A stretch of 33,678 nt of DNA from JBOHBN01 sp050698355 (GTDB lineage: Bacteria; Actinomycetota; Actinomycetes; Streptosporangiales; WHST01): NCBI GenBank assembly GCA_050698355.1, contig JBOHBN010000064.1, positions 1-33,678 of the forward strand, written 5' to 3'. A program made the position numbers and the translations under genes. The notes beneath the pieces are model-generated. The model saw only the letters and a list, made by a program, of their open reading frames with translations. It had not been told where the DNA came from and made no database searches. Positions 23,725 to 31,487 of this stretch are shown in pieces; positions within the stretch are counted from its first letter, which is position 1; each line of letters starts with the position of its first letter.

Positions 23725-25900
23725 AACGGCGCAACCGCAGCGAGTTCAGGACGACGCTCACCGAGGAGAACGCCATCGCCGCTCCCGCGATCATGGGGTT
23801 GAGCAGGCCCAGCGCGGCCAGCGGGATGGCGGCGGTGTTGTACCCGAACGCCCAACCAAGGTTCTGGTGGATCGTCCGCAGCGTTCGCCGCGAGAGGCGG
23901 ATCGCCTGCACCACCCCGTCGAGTTCGCCGGACATCAAGGTGATGTCGGAGGACTCGATCGCCACGTCGGTGCCCGTACCGATCGCGACGCCCAGGTCGG
24001 CCTGTACCAGCGCGGGCGCGTCGTTGACACCATCGCCGACCATCGCGACCACGTTGCCCTCGTCCTGTAGCCTGCGCACCTCGCTGATCTTGTCCTCGGG
24101 GAGCACCTCGGCGAGCACACGGTCGATGCCGACCTGCGCGGCGATCGCCGCGGCGGTCGTGGCGTTGTCACCGGTGATCATCGCCACCTTCAGCCCCAGG
24201 CCGTGCAGATTGGCGACCACGTCGGCCGCGCCGTCCTTGAGCGTGTCCGCGACACCGAGCACGCCCTCGACGCGCCCGTCCCAGCCGACGAAGACCGTCG
24301 TACGGCCGGCAGATTCCAGCTCGCCGACACGGCTCTCGAGCGAGCCGGGCACCTGAAGGTCCTGCGCGTGGACGAGCTCGCGGCGGCCGACGAGCACTGC
24401 GCGGCCGTCGACCGTCCCGCGTACGCCATGGCCCGCGACGCTCGCGAACTCCTCGACGCCCGGTACGGCGAGCCCACGCTCGGCGGCGCCGGCGACGATC
24501 GCCGCGCCGATGGGATGCTCGGAGCCATCCTCGACGGCCGCTGCCATCCGCAGCAGCCCGTCATCGGCACCGTCGACTGCCTCGACGTCGGTCAGCCGCA
24601 TCCGCCCGCGGGTCAGCGTGCCGGTCTTGTCGAACACCACGGTGTCGATCCGCTTCGACCCCTCCAGCACCTCCGCGCCCTTGACCAGGATGCCGAGGTC
24701 CGCGCCACGTCCCGTCCCGACCATGATCGCGGTCGGTGTCGCGAGCCCGAGCGCGCACGGGCAGGCGATGATCAGCACCGCGACGGCCGCGACCATCCCG
24801 GCGGTCGGGTCGCCGGCGATGAGCGCCCAGGCGGCGAAGGTGAGCACGGCGACGCCGATCACGACGGGGACGAAGACCCCGGCGACGCGGTCGGCCAGCC
24901 GCTGGACGGGCGCCTTGCCGCCCTGCGCCTGCTCGACCATGCGTACGATCCGCGCCAGCGCGGTACTCGACCCGACAGCGGTGGCCCGTACGGTGAGCAC
25001 GCCGTCGGTGTTGATCGTCGCCCCGGCGACCCGGTCACCCTCGGCGCGGTCGACCGGTACGGACTCGCCGGTCAGCATCGACTCGTCGACGGCCGCACGC
25101 CCGGTCACGACCTCACCGTCCACCGGGATCTTCTCCCCGGGACGGACGCGTACGACGTCGCCGACGCGCACCTGCTCCACCGGCACCTGCTGCTCGGCAC
25201 CGTCGACGACCAGCCGTGCCTCCTTGGCGCCCATCTCGAGAAGCGCCTCGATCGCCGCCGACGCGCGGCTCTTCGAGCGGGCCTCGAAGTACCGGCCGAG
25301 CAGCAGGAAAGCGATGATGACCGCGGCCGTGTCGAAGTACAGGTGGCCGCCCGCGACCAGGGTGTACGTCGAGTACGCGAACGCGGTGAGCGTGCCCATC
25401 GCGATCAACGTGTCCATGTTCGCGTCGAGGCTGCGGGCTCGCTGCGCGGCGGCGCGGAGGAACGGCCAGCCGGCGACGAACTGCACGACGGCGGTGAGGG
25501 CGAACACCGTCCACCGCGCCCACTGCTGGTCGCCTGCCAGCATGCTCAACGCGAACACCACCGCGGCGAGCGGCCAGGCGACCCAAACGCGCCACCGCCA
25601 GGTCCGGCGTTCCTGCTCGCTTTCAGCACCGGGACGGGCGGGCTCGCCCGCCAGCGGTTCCAGCTCGTAGCCGATCCGATCGATCGCGGCCCGCAGCGTC
25701 TCCACGTCCGCCTCGCCGGGCCGGTAGTCGACGTTCGCCACACCGGTAGCGAAGTTGACCTGGGCGTCGGTGACACCGGCCTGCTTGCCCAGGGTCTTCT
25801 GCACCCGTGCCGCGCAGGAGCCACAGGTCATGCCGTGGACGGCGAACTCCTGGCGCTCGCTGTGCCCGGCTTGCGCGCCCGTGGTCTCGGTGGTGGTCAC
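23687..25900 (-). CDS. copA: Copper-exporting P1B-type ATPase
   Basis: A 737-aa heavy-metal ATPase pumping Cu(I) out of the cytoplasm. One N-terminal HMA domain carries GMTCGSC (Cys26, Cys29). Then come membrane helices, the A-domain TGES motif (MLTGESVPV), the metal-binding CPC in helix 6 (IIACPCALGLATPT), the phosphorylated DKTGTLT, the HP motif (SEHPIGAAI) and GDGVNDAPAL. The C-terminal helices end in a basic tail. The GTG start overlaps the csoR stop (GTGA), so csoR and copA form an operon under the CsoR-like operator at 26247-26262. The 3' end overlaps the convergent MFS gene by 38 bp. Confidence is very high for the class; Cu(I) is inferred from CPC plus CsoR. Confidence 0.96.
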   Translation of the reverse strand: MTTTETTGAQAGHSERQEFAVHGMTCGSCAARVQKTLGKQAGVTDAQVNFATGVANVDYRPGEADVETLRAAIDRIGYELEPLAGEPARPGAESEQERRTWRWRVWVAWPLAAVVFALSMLAGDQQWARWTVFALTAVVQFVAGWPFLRAAAQRARSLDANMDTLIAMGTLTAFAYSTYTLVAGGHLYFDTAAVIIAFLLLGRYFEARSKSRASAAIEALLEMGAKEARLVVDGAEQQVPVEQVRVGDVVRVRPGEKIPVDGEVVTGRAAVDESMLTGESVPVDRAEGDRVAGATINTDGVLTVRATAVGSSTALARIVRMVEQAQGGKAPVQRLADRVAGVFVPVVIGVAVLTFAAWALIAGDPTAGMVAAVAVLIIACPCALGLATPTAIMVGTGRGADLGILVKGAEVLEGSKRIDTVVFDKTGTLTRGRMRLTDVEAVDGADDGLLRMAAAVEDGSEHPIGAAIVAGAAERGLAVPGVEEFASVAGHGVRGTVDGRAVLVGRRELVHAQDLQVPGSLESRVGELESAGRTTVFVGWDGRVEGVLGVADTLKDGAADVVANLHGLGLKVAMITGDNATTAAAIAAQVGIDRVLAEVLPEDKISEVRRLQDEGNVVAMVGDGVNDAPALVQADLGVAIGTGTDVAIESSDITLMSGELDGVVQAIRLSRRTLRTIHQNLGWAFGYNTAAIPLAALGLLNPMIAGAAMAFSSVSVVLNSLRLRRFNLRTGERRASR

Positions 25901-26211
25901 GAGTCGTGCCCTCCCGCTGCGGTGTCCGGGCCGGTCAGTGCCGGGCTGAACTTCACCGCGTCGACGAGCTCGTCGATGGCCTGCTGGCCGCGGCCGGCGA
26001 GCACGGCCTCGGAGAAGCAGGTCTCGAGGTGGTTGTGCAGCATCACCCGGTTGGCCCGCTCGAGCGAGGACTGGGTGGCGGCGATCTGCTTCATCACGTC
26101 CACGCAGTACGCGTCGGACTCGAGCATCCGGATGATGCCGTCCAGGTGGCCGCGTACGGTCTTCAACCGGTTCAGCGCGGCCCTTTTCTTGGCGGTGAGT
26201 TCCTCAGCCAT
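25897..26211 (-). CDS. csoR: Copper-sensing repressor CsoR
   Basis: A 104-aa all-helical DUF156 repressor that releases DNA on binding Cu(I). From the chosen start the Cu ligands fall at Cys36, His61 and Cys65 (AYCVDV; MLHNHLETC), the same numbering as Mycobacterium tuberculosis CsoR. The ATG at 26211 is preceded by AGGAGG at good spacing; the longer open frame to 26343 runs through the operator and is rejected. It overlaps copA by 4 nt and is presumably autoregulated through the inverted repeat 36-51 bp upstream of its start. Confidence 0.95.
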   Translation of the reverse strand: MAEELTAKKRAALNRLKTVRGHLDGIIRMLESDAYCVDVMKQIAATQSSLERANRVMLHNHLETCFSEAVLAGRGQQAIDELVDAVKFSPALTGPDTAAGGHDS

Positions 26212-26246
26212 CGCCCCTCCTCGTGTGGACACCACCCACCCTAGCG

Positions 26247-26262
26247 CACCCCACCTGGGGTG
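26247..26262. promoter_or_regulatory. CsoR-type operator
   Basis: CACCCCA-CC-TGGGGTG, a G/C-tract inverted repeat with 7-bp arms extended on the right by GGGTATG, between csoR (- strand) and the lipoprotein gene (+ strand). It resembles known CsoR sites, with runs of C and G flanked by TA-rich ends, so copper could control both directions. Confidence 0.75.
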
Positions 26263-26369
26263 GGGTATGACGTCGACCACGTGCGACGGTGTGCTTCGTT
26301 GAACCGGGAGCGCGCCGGGTACGTGTACCGGGGTGTTGCCCACTCCCGGGGCGTTTGGAGGAGGTCCAC

Positions 26370-26831
26370 ATGGGTGTCCGCATGTTCTTCGGCGCGGGTA
26401 TCGCCGCGCTCGTCCTGGCTGCAGGTGCGGCCTGCGGCGGCGGGTCCGGCTCGCAGCAGGGCGGCAGCGGCAGCGCGGCGACGGTTGCCCTCGCCGGATC
26501 CGACTACGGCAAGATCCTCACCGGCAAGGACGGCAAGACGCTCTACATGTACGACCCGGACAAGCAAGGCAAGAGCACGTGCTACGGCGGGTGCGCGTCC
26601 GCCTGGCCGCCGCTCACCGTCAAGTCCGACCCGGTCGCGGGCAAGGGCGTACGCGACAAGCTGCTAGGAACCGTCAAGCGCAAGGACGGGTCGAAACAGG
26701 TCACCTACAACGACTGGCCGCTGTACTACTGGGCCAACGACTCCTCCGCCGGCGACGTGACCGGCCAGGGCGTCGACAACATCTGGTGGGTGGTCAGAGC
26801 CGACGGCAAGCCGGTGCGCAAGCCCGCGTAG
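26370..26831 (+). CDS. Secreted lipoprotein with repeats of unknown function (PF03640-like)
   Basis: A 153-aa exported protein with an N-terminal signal and probable lipobox (VLAAGAAC, Cys acylated), then a low-complexity GGGSGSQQGGSGSAA linker. The mature part carries two copies of the pattern found in the secreted repeat family: GKDGKTLYMYDPDKQGKSTC with CASAWPP, and DGSKQVTYNDWPLYYWAND. The function of this family is not known. The ATG at 26370 follows GGAGGAGG (26357-26364). It is divergent from csoR across the CsoR-type operator, so it may be copper-responsive and act in extracellular metal handling; that is inference. Confidence 0.88.
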   Translation: MGVRMFFGAGIAALVLAAGAACGGGSGSQQGGSGSAATVALAGSDYGKILTGKDGKTLYMYDPDKQGKSTCYGGCASAWPPLTVKSDPVAGKGVRDKLLGTVKRKDGSKQVTYNDWPLYYWANDSSAGDVTGQGVDNIWWVVRADGKPVRKPA

Positions 26832-26838
26832 CGGCGCC

Positions 26839-28083
26839 TCACGTCCGTGGCGTTGCGGCGTGGCTCGGCCGCGCGAGCGCGATGGCAATCGCCGCCGCGA
26901 CGAACGACCCGGCCATGGCGAAGAACGCCGCCTGGAACCCGACGTGTTCGATGATCTGCCCGAGGACGGTGAGCCACAGCGAACCCACGCCGTACCCGAT
27001 CGCGAAGTACACCCCGAACGCCGCCCGTGAGTTGGCGCCCGCGATCGAGTCGGAGAACAGCGACTGCAGCAGGGGCGACTCCGAGTACGCGAACACCCCG
27101 ACGAGCACGCCCACTGCGGCGAGCGCCACGCTGGTGGCACCGACGAGGACGAACGCCGCGAGCGCGGCGGCACCGAGTACGTACACGGTCACCAGGACGC
27201 CCCGCCGACCGACCCTGTCCGAGAGCTGGCCGACGAGGATCGGCCCGACGACGCCGGCGGCGAGAATGACGGTGACGATCGCACCGATCTGCAGGTGCCC
27301 CAGGTGGAGATCGGACTGCAGGTACGCCGGGACGTAGGTCGTGATCGCGCCGAGGCCGCGCCCCGCGGCACCGATCGTGCTCGCGACGAGGACGGCGATG
27401 ACGACGCGGCGCCGCAGCACCGTACGCAGGGACAGCGGTGCCGGTTCGGGGTCCGGCGACGCTTCGGTCTCCTCCGGCCGGTGCATGCGCGGGCCGCGCA
27501 GCCCGAGCATCACCAGGAGAGCGCCGAGCGCCATCACCGCCGCGAACCCGATGAACGCCCAGCGCCAGCCGTAGCTGTGGAACAGCGCTTCGGCGACAAG
27601 CGGGACCGCGAGCGTCCCGATCGTTCCTCCGGTGGTGTGCCAGCTGAGCACCAGGCCGCGGCGGTCGGGAAAGCGGCCGGTGAGGAAGGCGCTGCCGACC
27701 GGATGCTGCGGCCAGCTGGAGAACGCTCCCACCATCCGGCCGGCACTGAACATGACGAAGCCGGGGGCGACGGCGGCGAGCACGGTCGCCAGGGCGAGAC
27801 CCACGTTCTGCGCCGACAGCAGCAGGCGCGCGGACACCTTACGGACCGTGCCGGCGACCGCCTGCAGCAGCCCGCCGACGAGGCCGGAGACCCCGAGCAG
27901 GACGCCGAGCGTGCCGTACGAGATGTCAAGGTCCGCGACCACGTACGGGTAGCTGATGGCGAGGGTCGCCACGTACACATGCTGGACAGCGTGGGAGAAC
28001 GTCACGAAGCCGAGCGCGGTCGCGTCCCCCCTGCGCCAGCGACGACGCTGCCGAGGAAGGACACGCGCATCGCCGGATCGCAC
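26839..28083 (-). CDS. MFS transporter (sugar-phosphate/drug-efflux type)
   Basis: A ~414-aa, 12-helix major facilitator. The motif A region reads VGQLSDRVGRRGVLV between the first helices of the second half, and WRWAFIGFAAVMALGALLVM marks the end of the first half. The substrate cannot be named. The start is ambiguous: the frame is open from a TTG at 28092, but a GTG at 28083 lies 7 nt after a -10-like TAGGTT (28096-28091), suggesting a leaderless transcript from 28083. Tail-to-tail with the lipoprotein gene, 7 nt apart. A 71-bp repeat lies upstream. Confidence 0.88.
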   Translation of the reverse strand: MRSGDARVLPRQRRRWRRGDATALGFVTFSHAVQHVYVATLAISYPYVVADLDISYGTLGVLLGVSGLVGGLLQAVAGTVRKVSARLLLSAQNVGLALATVLAAVAPGFVMFSAGRMVGAFSSWPQHPVGSAFLTGRFPDRRGLVLSWHTTGGTIGTLAVPLVAEALFHSYGWRWAFIGFAAVMALGALLVMLGLRGPRMHRPEETEASPDPEPAPLSLRTVLRRRVVIAVLVASTIGAAGRGLGAITTYVPAYLQSDLHLGHLQIGAIVTVILAAGVVGPILVGQLSDRVGRRGVLVTVYVLGAAALAAFVLVGATSVALAAVGVLVGVFAYSESPLLQSLFSDSIAGANSRAAFGVYFAIGYGVGSLWLTVLGQIIEHVGFQAAFFAMAGSFVAAAIAIALARPSHAATPRT

Positions 28084-28151
28084 GCATGCCAACCTATCCC
28101 GCCGCGGTTGGCCGCCCCTCCGCCGCCATACTGCTGCGGTGGCCGGCGGCG

Positions 28152-28222
28152 GGACCGCGGTCGGTTTCCGCGCGGTTGGCCGCGAGCCCGGTCGGCTACC
28201 GCGCCGTAACCGACCGAGGTTC
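28152..28222. repeat. 71-bp palindromic intergenic repeat, copy 2
   Basis: The same element as at 12827-12897: left arm GGACCGCGGTCGGTTTCCG, right arm CGTAACCGACCGAGGTTC, identical central block GCGAGCCCGGTC. It sits in the only sizeable gap of this region, between the MFS gene start and the 3' end of the GT2 gene. Confidence 0.8.
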
Positions 28223-28248
28223 GGCCGCTGCCGCGCGGCACCGACGCT

Positions 28249-29514
28249 TCATGCCTGCCTGCTCACGACACCGGTGCGATCGAGCTTGTTCCACGGCGCC
28301 GGACCGCCCCTCAGCTCGTACGCGATGGACGCCACGACGACCACCGACATGAGCACCGAGTACAGCGGCCACAGCACGATCGCCCACAGCAGGCGCGTGT
28401 CCCGCCAGCCCCTGCCGAGGGCGAGCGAGATGAGCATCAGGCCGAGCGAGAGCCAGATGCCAAGCCATCCGCCGATCGCCAACACATCGTCACCGACGGG
28501 CGAGCCGCCGTCGACCGCGACGATCGGTACCACCGCCAGTGCCAGCAGCTGCACGACCGGCAGCACGACCATCGTGACGGCGTTGTACGCGAGGTAGACA
28601 CCGAAGACCCCGTACCGCGGGTTGCCGACCATACGCAGATGGGCGCCCAACGTCTGCAGGAGTCCGCGTCCCCACCGGACACGCTGGCGCCACAATCCAC
28701 GAACGGTCGCGGGTACCTCGGCGTACACGAGTGACAGGGGCCGGAAGTTCACCCGGTACCCCGCCTTGTGCACCCGCCAGGTCAGCTCCAGGTCCTCGCC
28801 GACGGTGTCCTCACGGAAGAGCAGGCGCGCGATGACATCGCGGCGGAAAGCCCCAATGTTTCCGGACACGATCGGGAGACAACCGAACATCACCAGAGCA
28901 CGGCGCACCAGCCCGGTACCGACGTAGCTGACCAGGGCGAGGAGGTGCGTCGTGGGACGGTTCAGGTTGACGGGGCGGTCATCGCCGCAGACCGCGCCGA
29001 CGGCCGGGTGGTCGAAGCCGCGGAGCATTTCCTCGATCGTCTGGGCCGTGAACATCCCGTCTGCGTCGACACAGAACACGATCTCACCGATCGACGCGGC
29101 GATCCCGCGGTTCAGCGCCACACCCTTCCCCGCATTCGCCTGGAACAGAGTCCGTACCCTCCCGTCCGCGGCGGCCAACGCTCGCATGATGTCGGGCGTC
29201 GCGTCGGTGGAGCCATCGTCGACGACAACGACCTCCAGATCCTCGTAGCCGCCTGCCAGAACCGACCGTACGCAGTTCTCCAGGGTCGCGGCCTCGTTGT
29301 ACGCCGGAACGATCACCGAAACCATCGGACGGTCGTCGGCAAGCGTGGGATGCCCGCGGCGTTTTCTTATCGCCTCGCGGACTTCGAAGGCAACGGCCAG
29401 CGGCACATACAGCAGCTTGGCGAGCCCGAGGATCAGTATCAGCAGCCCGCCCCACAGGGCCAATTCCACGGACACGCCAAGAACGTCATCGATCATGGCA
29501 ACCAACTCACTCAT
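28249..29514 (-). CDS. Membrane GT2 glycosyltransferase (PgaC/IcaA or hyaluronan-synthase-like)
   Basis: A 421-aa processive-type family 2 glycosyltransferase. It has an N-terminal hydrophobic segment (~15-45), then the GT-A domain with VSVIVPAYNEA, VVVDDGSTD, FCVDADGMF (DxD), GEDLELTWRVHKAGY (catalytic base region) and the QxxRW motif as RQRVRWGRG, followed by three or four C-terminal helices. This layout fits enzymes that polymerise and extrude beta-linked HexNAc or similar sugars. Its start overlaps the stop of the ATP-grasp gene by 8 nt, and it is last in a three-gene operon. The product is unknown; a GlcNAc-containing polymer or glycolipid is plausible because a PIG-L deacetylase is first in the operon. 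Confidence 0.92.
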   Translation of the reverse strand: MSELVAMIDDVLGVSVELALWGGLLILILGLAKLLYVPLAVAFEVREAIRKRRGHPTLADDRPMVSVIVPAYNEAATLENCVRSVLAGGYEDLEVVVVDDGSTDATPDIMRALAAADGRVRTLFQANAGKGVALNRGIAASIGEIVFCVDADGMFTAQTIEEMLRGFDHPAVGAVCGDDRPVNLNRPTTHLLALVSYVGTGLVRRALVMFGCLPIVSGNIGAFRRDVIARLLFREDTVGEDLELTWRVHKAGYRVNFRPLSLVYAEVPATVRGLWRQRVRWGRGLLQTLGAHLRMVGNPRYGVFGVYLAYNAVTMVVLPVVQLLALAVVPIVAVDGGSPVGDDVLAIGGWLGIWLSLGLMLISLALGRGWRDTRLLWAIVLWPLYSVLMSVVVVASIAYELRGGPAPWNKLDRTGVVSRQA

Positions 29515-30385
29515 CCGAGTCGCTGGAACAGGTCATCAGGAGCTGGTCGAGCAGCTCGGGAGCGACAGCGCTGTTGGCGCCGAAGCGCGCGTTGACCTCG
29601 AGAACCACCGGCGTCCCGTCCGCCCGGCACCGAACGTCGATGTCGCAGGCGCCGGTCAGGCCGAGTGCGTCGACGGCGGCGACCGCTGCGTCCGCTATGG
29701 CGGGCCGGGCCCGACGCGACAGCCGCCGTACCCGGGTCGCGTTGCCTGTCTCCCCACCGGCCAGCGCGGTCTTCTCCACGATGACGACCGTGTCGCCGCC
29801 CGCCGAGCGGAACAGCATCGGCGCGTACTCGGTTCCCGGCGCGAACTCCTGCAAGATCCAGCTCTCGTCCAGCTGCTCCCACGCGACGTCACTGCTGGAA
29901 CGGATGACGACCACACCCCGTCCGCCGCGAGACACGCGTGGCTTCGCCACGAGCGGCCAGCCCAGCTGCCGGTACGCCTCCGCGAGGCTTCCCATCTCCT
30001 TGGCCGTCGCGAAGCGCGGCACTGGAACGCCGTGCGCGTGCAACCGCCGCGCCGTCAGCAGCTTGTCATCGGCGAACCGCACCGTACCCGCGCTAGCCAC
30101 GGCGACGCGGGCCAGCCCTACACGGCGGGCTGCGGCGAGTACGGGTAGCTCCTCACTCACGGTCGGCACGACCAGCTCTATCGCGTCCCTCGCGACGATG
30201 CTCCGCAGAGCCTCGATCAGTTCCGGGTCAGAGGCGGGCGGTACGCGCAGGGTGGCCACCCCCGGCAGCTCGGTCAGAGCCATGTCGACGCCCACGACGT
30301 ACGCGCCGCGCTCGCGCAGCTGGACCGCGACGCTCCGACCGGCCGGTCCGCCGACGCCGGTGACCAGGACCCGTGGCGGCTTCAC
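29507..30385 (-). CDS. ATP-grasp ligase (carbamoyl-phosphate-synthase-like/PylC-like)
   Basis: A 292-aa ATP-grasp enzyme. The N-terminal pre-ATP-grasp Rossmann-like part starts RVLVTGVGGPAGRSVA. The ATP-binding part shows DDKLLTARRLHAHGVPVPRF, PLVAKPRVSRGGRGVVVI, WILQEFAPGTEYAPML and the Mg-binding ExNxR segment (VVLEVNARFGANS). Such enzymes form an acyl-phosphate and transfer it to an amine. Between a deacetylase that would free an amine and a glycosyltransferase, amide formation on an amino sugar is a reasonable guess. The ATG overlaps the PIG-L stop (ATGA), and its own stop overlaps the GT2 start. No membrane segment. Substrates are not predictable from sequence. Confidence 0.9.
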   Translation of the reverse strand: MKPPRVLVTGVGGPAGRSVAVQLRERGAYVVGVDMALTELPGVATLRVPPASDPELIEALRSIVARDAIELVVPTVSEELPVLAAARRVGLARVAVASAGTVRFADDKLLTARRLHAHGVPVPRFATAKEMGSLAEAYRQLGWPLVAKPRVSRGGRGVVVIRSSSDVAWEQLDESWILQEFAPGTEYAPMLFRSAGGDTVVIVEKTALAGGETGNATRVRRLSRRARPAIADAAVAAVDALGLTGACDIDVRCRADGTPVVLEVNARFGANSAVAPELLDQLLMTCSSDSDE

Positions 30386-31293
30386 AGGTCACCGAGCCCG
30401 GACGAGAGGCCGCGCAGGACCTCGAACCCTTCGGCGTGACGTACCTTGGCCTGACTGCCTCGGAAGGTCGCGAGCCCGCGCAGGTGCTCAGGAGACATGT
30501 AGGGCTTGCCGGCCTGGTCGTGGTGTGCCTTCACCGAGTCGATCTTGACGTCGACGTAATCGCCGATATCGACGAAGTACTGCGGTGTGAACTGTGCGTC
30601 GGCGGACGGGCTCTCGAAGCAGAGCACCGTCGTGCAGCGCCGGGCCGCTCGTACGGTCGCCAGGTGCACGGCGTGGTGGTCCTGATGCTGGTCATGTGCC
30701 GAGTGCGTGATGACGATGTCGGGCTGGAACAGGTCGATCGCGAGCTCGACGACACCGACCATCTTGTTGATCTCGGTGGCCATCATCGTGTCGGTGAACT
30801 CACGCACCGAGACACCGGCCAGATCGAGGACCTCTGCCCCCGAGTACGCCTCACGTTCACGGTTGTCCTCGCGGCCACCCGCGGCGCCGTGGCTCATGAT
30901 GATGGCGCGGACCTCATGCCCGTGGTCGACGAACCGCGCCAATGTGCCGCCACACGCAAGCTCGAGGTCGTCCGGATGCGTTGCGACAACCAGAACGCGG
31001 CGGGCATGGCTGGATACCTTGCCGACCCGCCGTGCCGAGAACAGCAGGACGAGGAGGCCGAGCAACAGCAGGAGATCGAGGCCGACCACGTATGGCTCCC
31101 ACGTCAGCGCCCCGTCCATCGACGGCCATGCGAGGACGATCCCGCTCGGAAGCCCCGCAAGGCTGCCGAGTCCGACGACCGCCCGCACCAACGTCGGATG
31201 CCGTAGGTGACGCCGCATCCACGCTGCGTTGATGACGATGCTTGCACCGAGCAGCGCGTACGCACACCCGATGACCAGGCCCAACCAAGACAT
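30382..31293 (-). CDS. Membrane-anchored PIG-L/LmbE-family deacetylase
   Basis: A 303-aa protein with about three N-terminal membrane helices (residues ~3-85) followed by a PIG-L domain. Zinc-site motifs are ATHPDDLELACGG and the second His cluster HSAHDQHQDHHAVH, as in MshB and LmbE proteins that remove acetyl from GlcNAc. Helix placement suggests the catalytic domain is cytoplasmic, because it follows a basic SARRVGKVSSHARR stretch. First gene of the cassette; its stop overlaps the ATP-grasp start by 4 nt. It is divergent from the HTH/methylase-like gene across a 194-nt gap. PIG-L proteins with an N-terminal membrane module are less usual than the soluble form. Confidence 0.9.
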   Translation of the reverse strand: MSWLGLVIGCAYALLGASIVINAAWMRRHLRHPTLVRAVVGLGSLAGLPSGIVLAWPSMDGALTWEPYVVGLDLLLLLGLLVLLFSARRVGKVSSHARRVLVVATHPDDLELACGGTLARFVDHGHEVRAIIMSHGAAGGREDNREREAYSGAEVLDLAGVSVREFTDTMMATEINKMVGVVELAIDLFQPDIVITHSAHDQHQDHHAVHLATVRAARRCTTVLCFESPSADAQFTPQYFVDIGDYVDVKIDSVKAHHDQAGKPYMSPEHLRGLATFRGSQAKVRHAEGFEVLRGLSSGLGDL

Positions 31294-31399
31294 AGCTCGC
31301 CCGCCTCTCGCTGTCCTCAGGGATTCCTGTGGGCGTCCGGAGCCCGACGCCGCATGACTGTGAAGCTAGAGACGGCCGGCCGATCTCGTTAGCAAACTC

Positions 31400-31421
31400 G
31401 CTGATAATCCCCTTTATCAGC
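31400..31421. promoter_or_regulatory. AT-richer inverted repeat upstream of the methylase-like gene
   Basis: Perfect 8-bp arms GCTGATAA / TTATCAGC separated by TCCCCT, in the divergent region between the PIG-L gene and the HTH/methylase-like gene, 66 bp before the GTG start. The AT-rich character stands out. It is a candidate operator, for example for the HTH-bearing protein encoded next to it. Confidence 0.55.
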
Positions 31422-31487
31422 AGATTGCCCTCTAGTTGTCACAGGCGTCGGGTAACGTCAGCGGCGAGCAACGACCAAGGAGGCGCG

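Noticed and set aside
24203..26302. Long + strand ORF opposite copA and csoR
   Set aside because: Antisense shadow caused by high GC; copA and csoR on the - strand show complete motif sets and overlapping start/stop.
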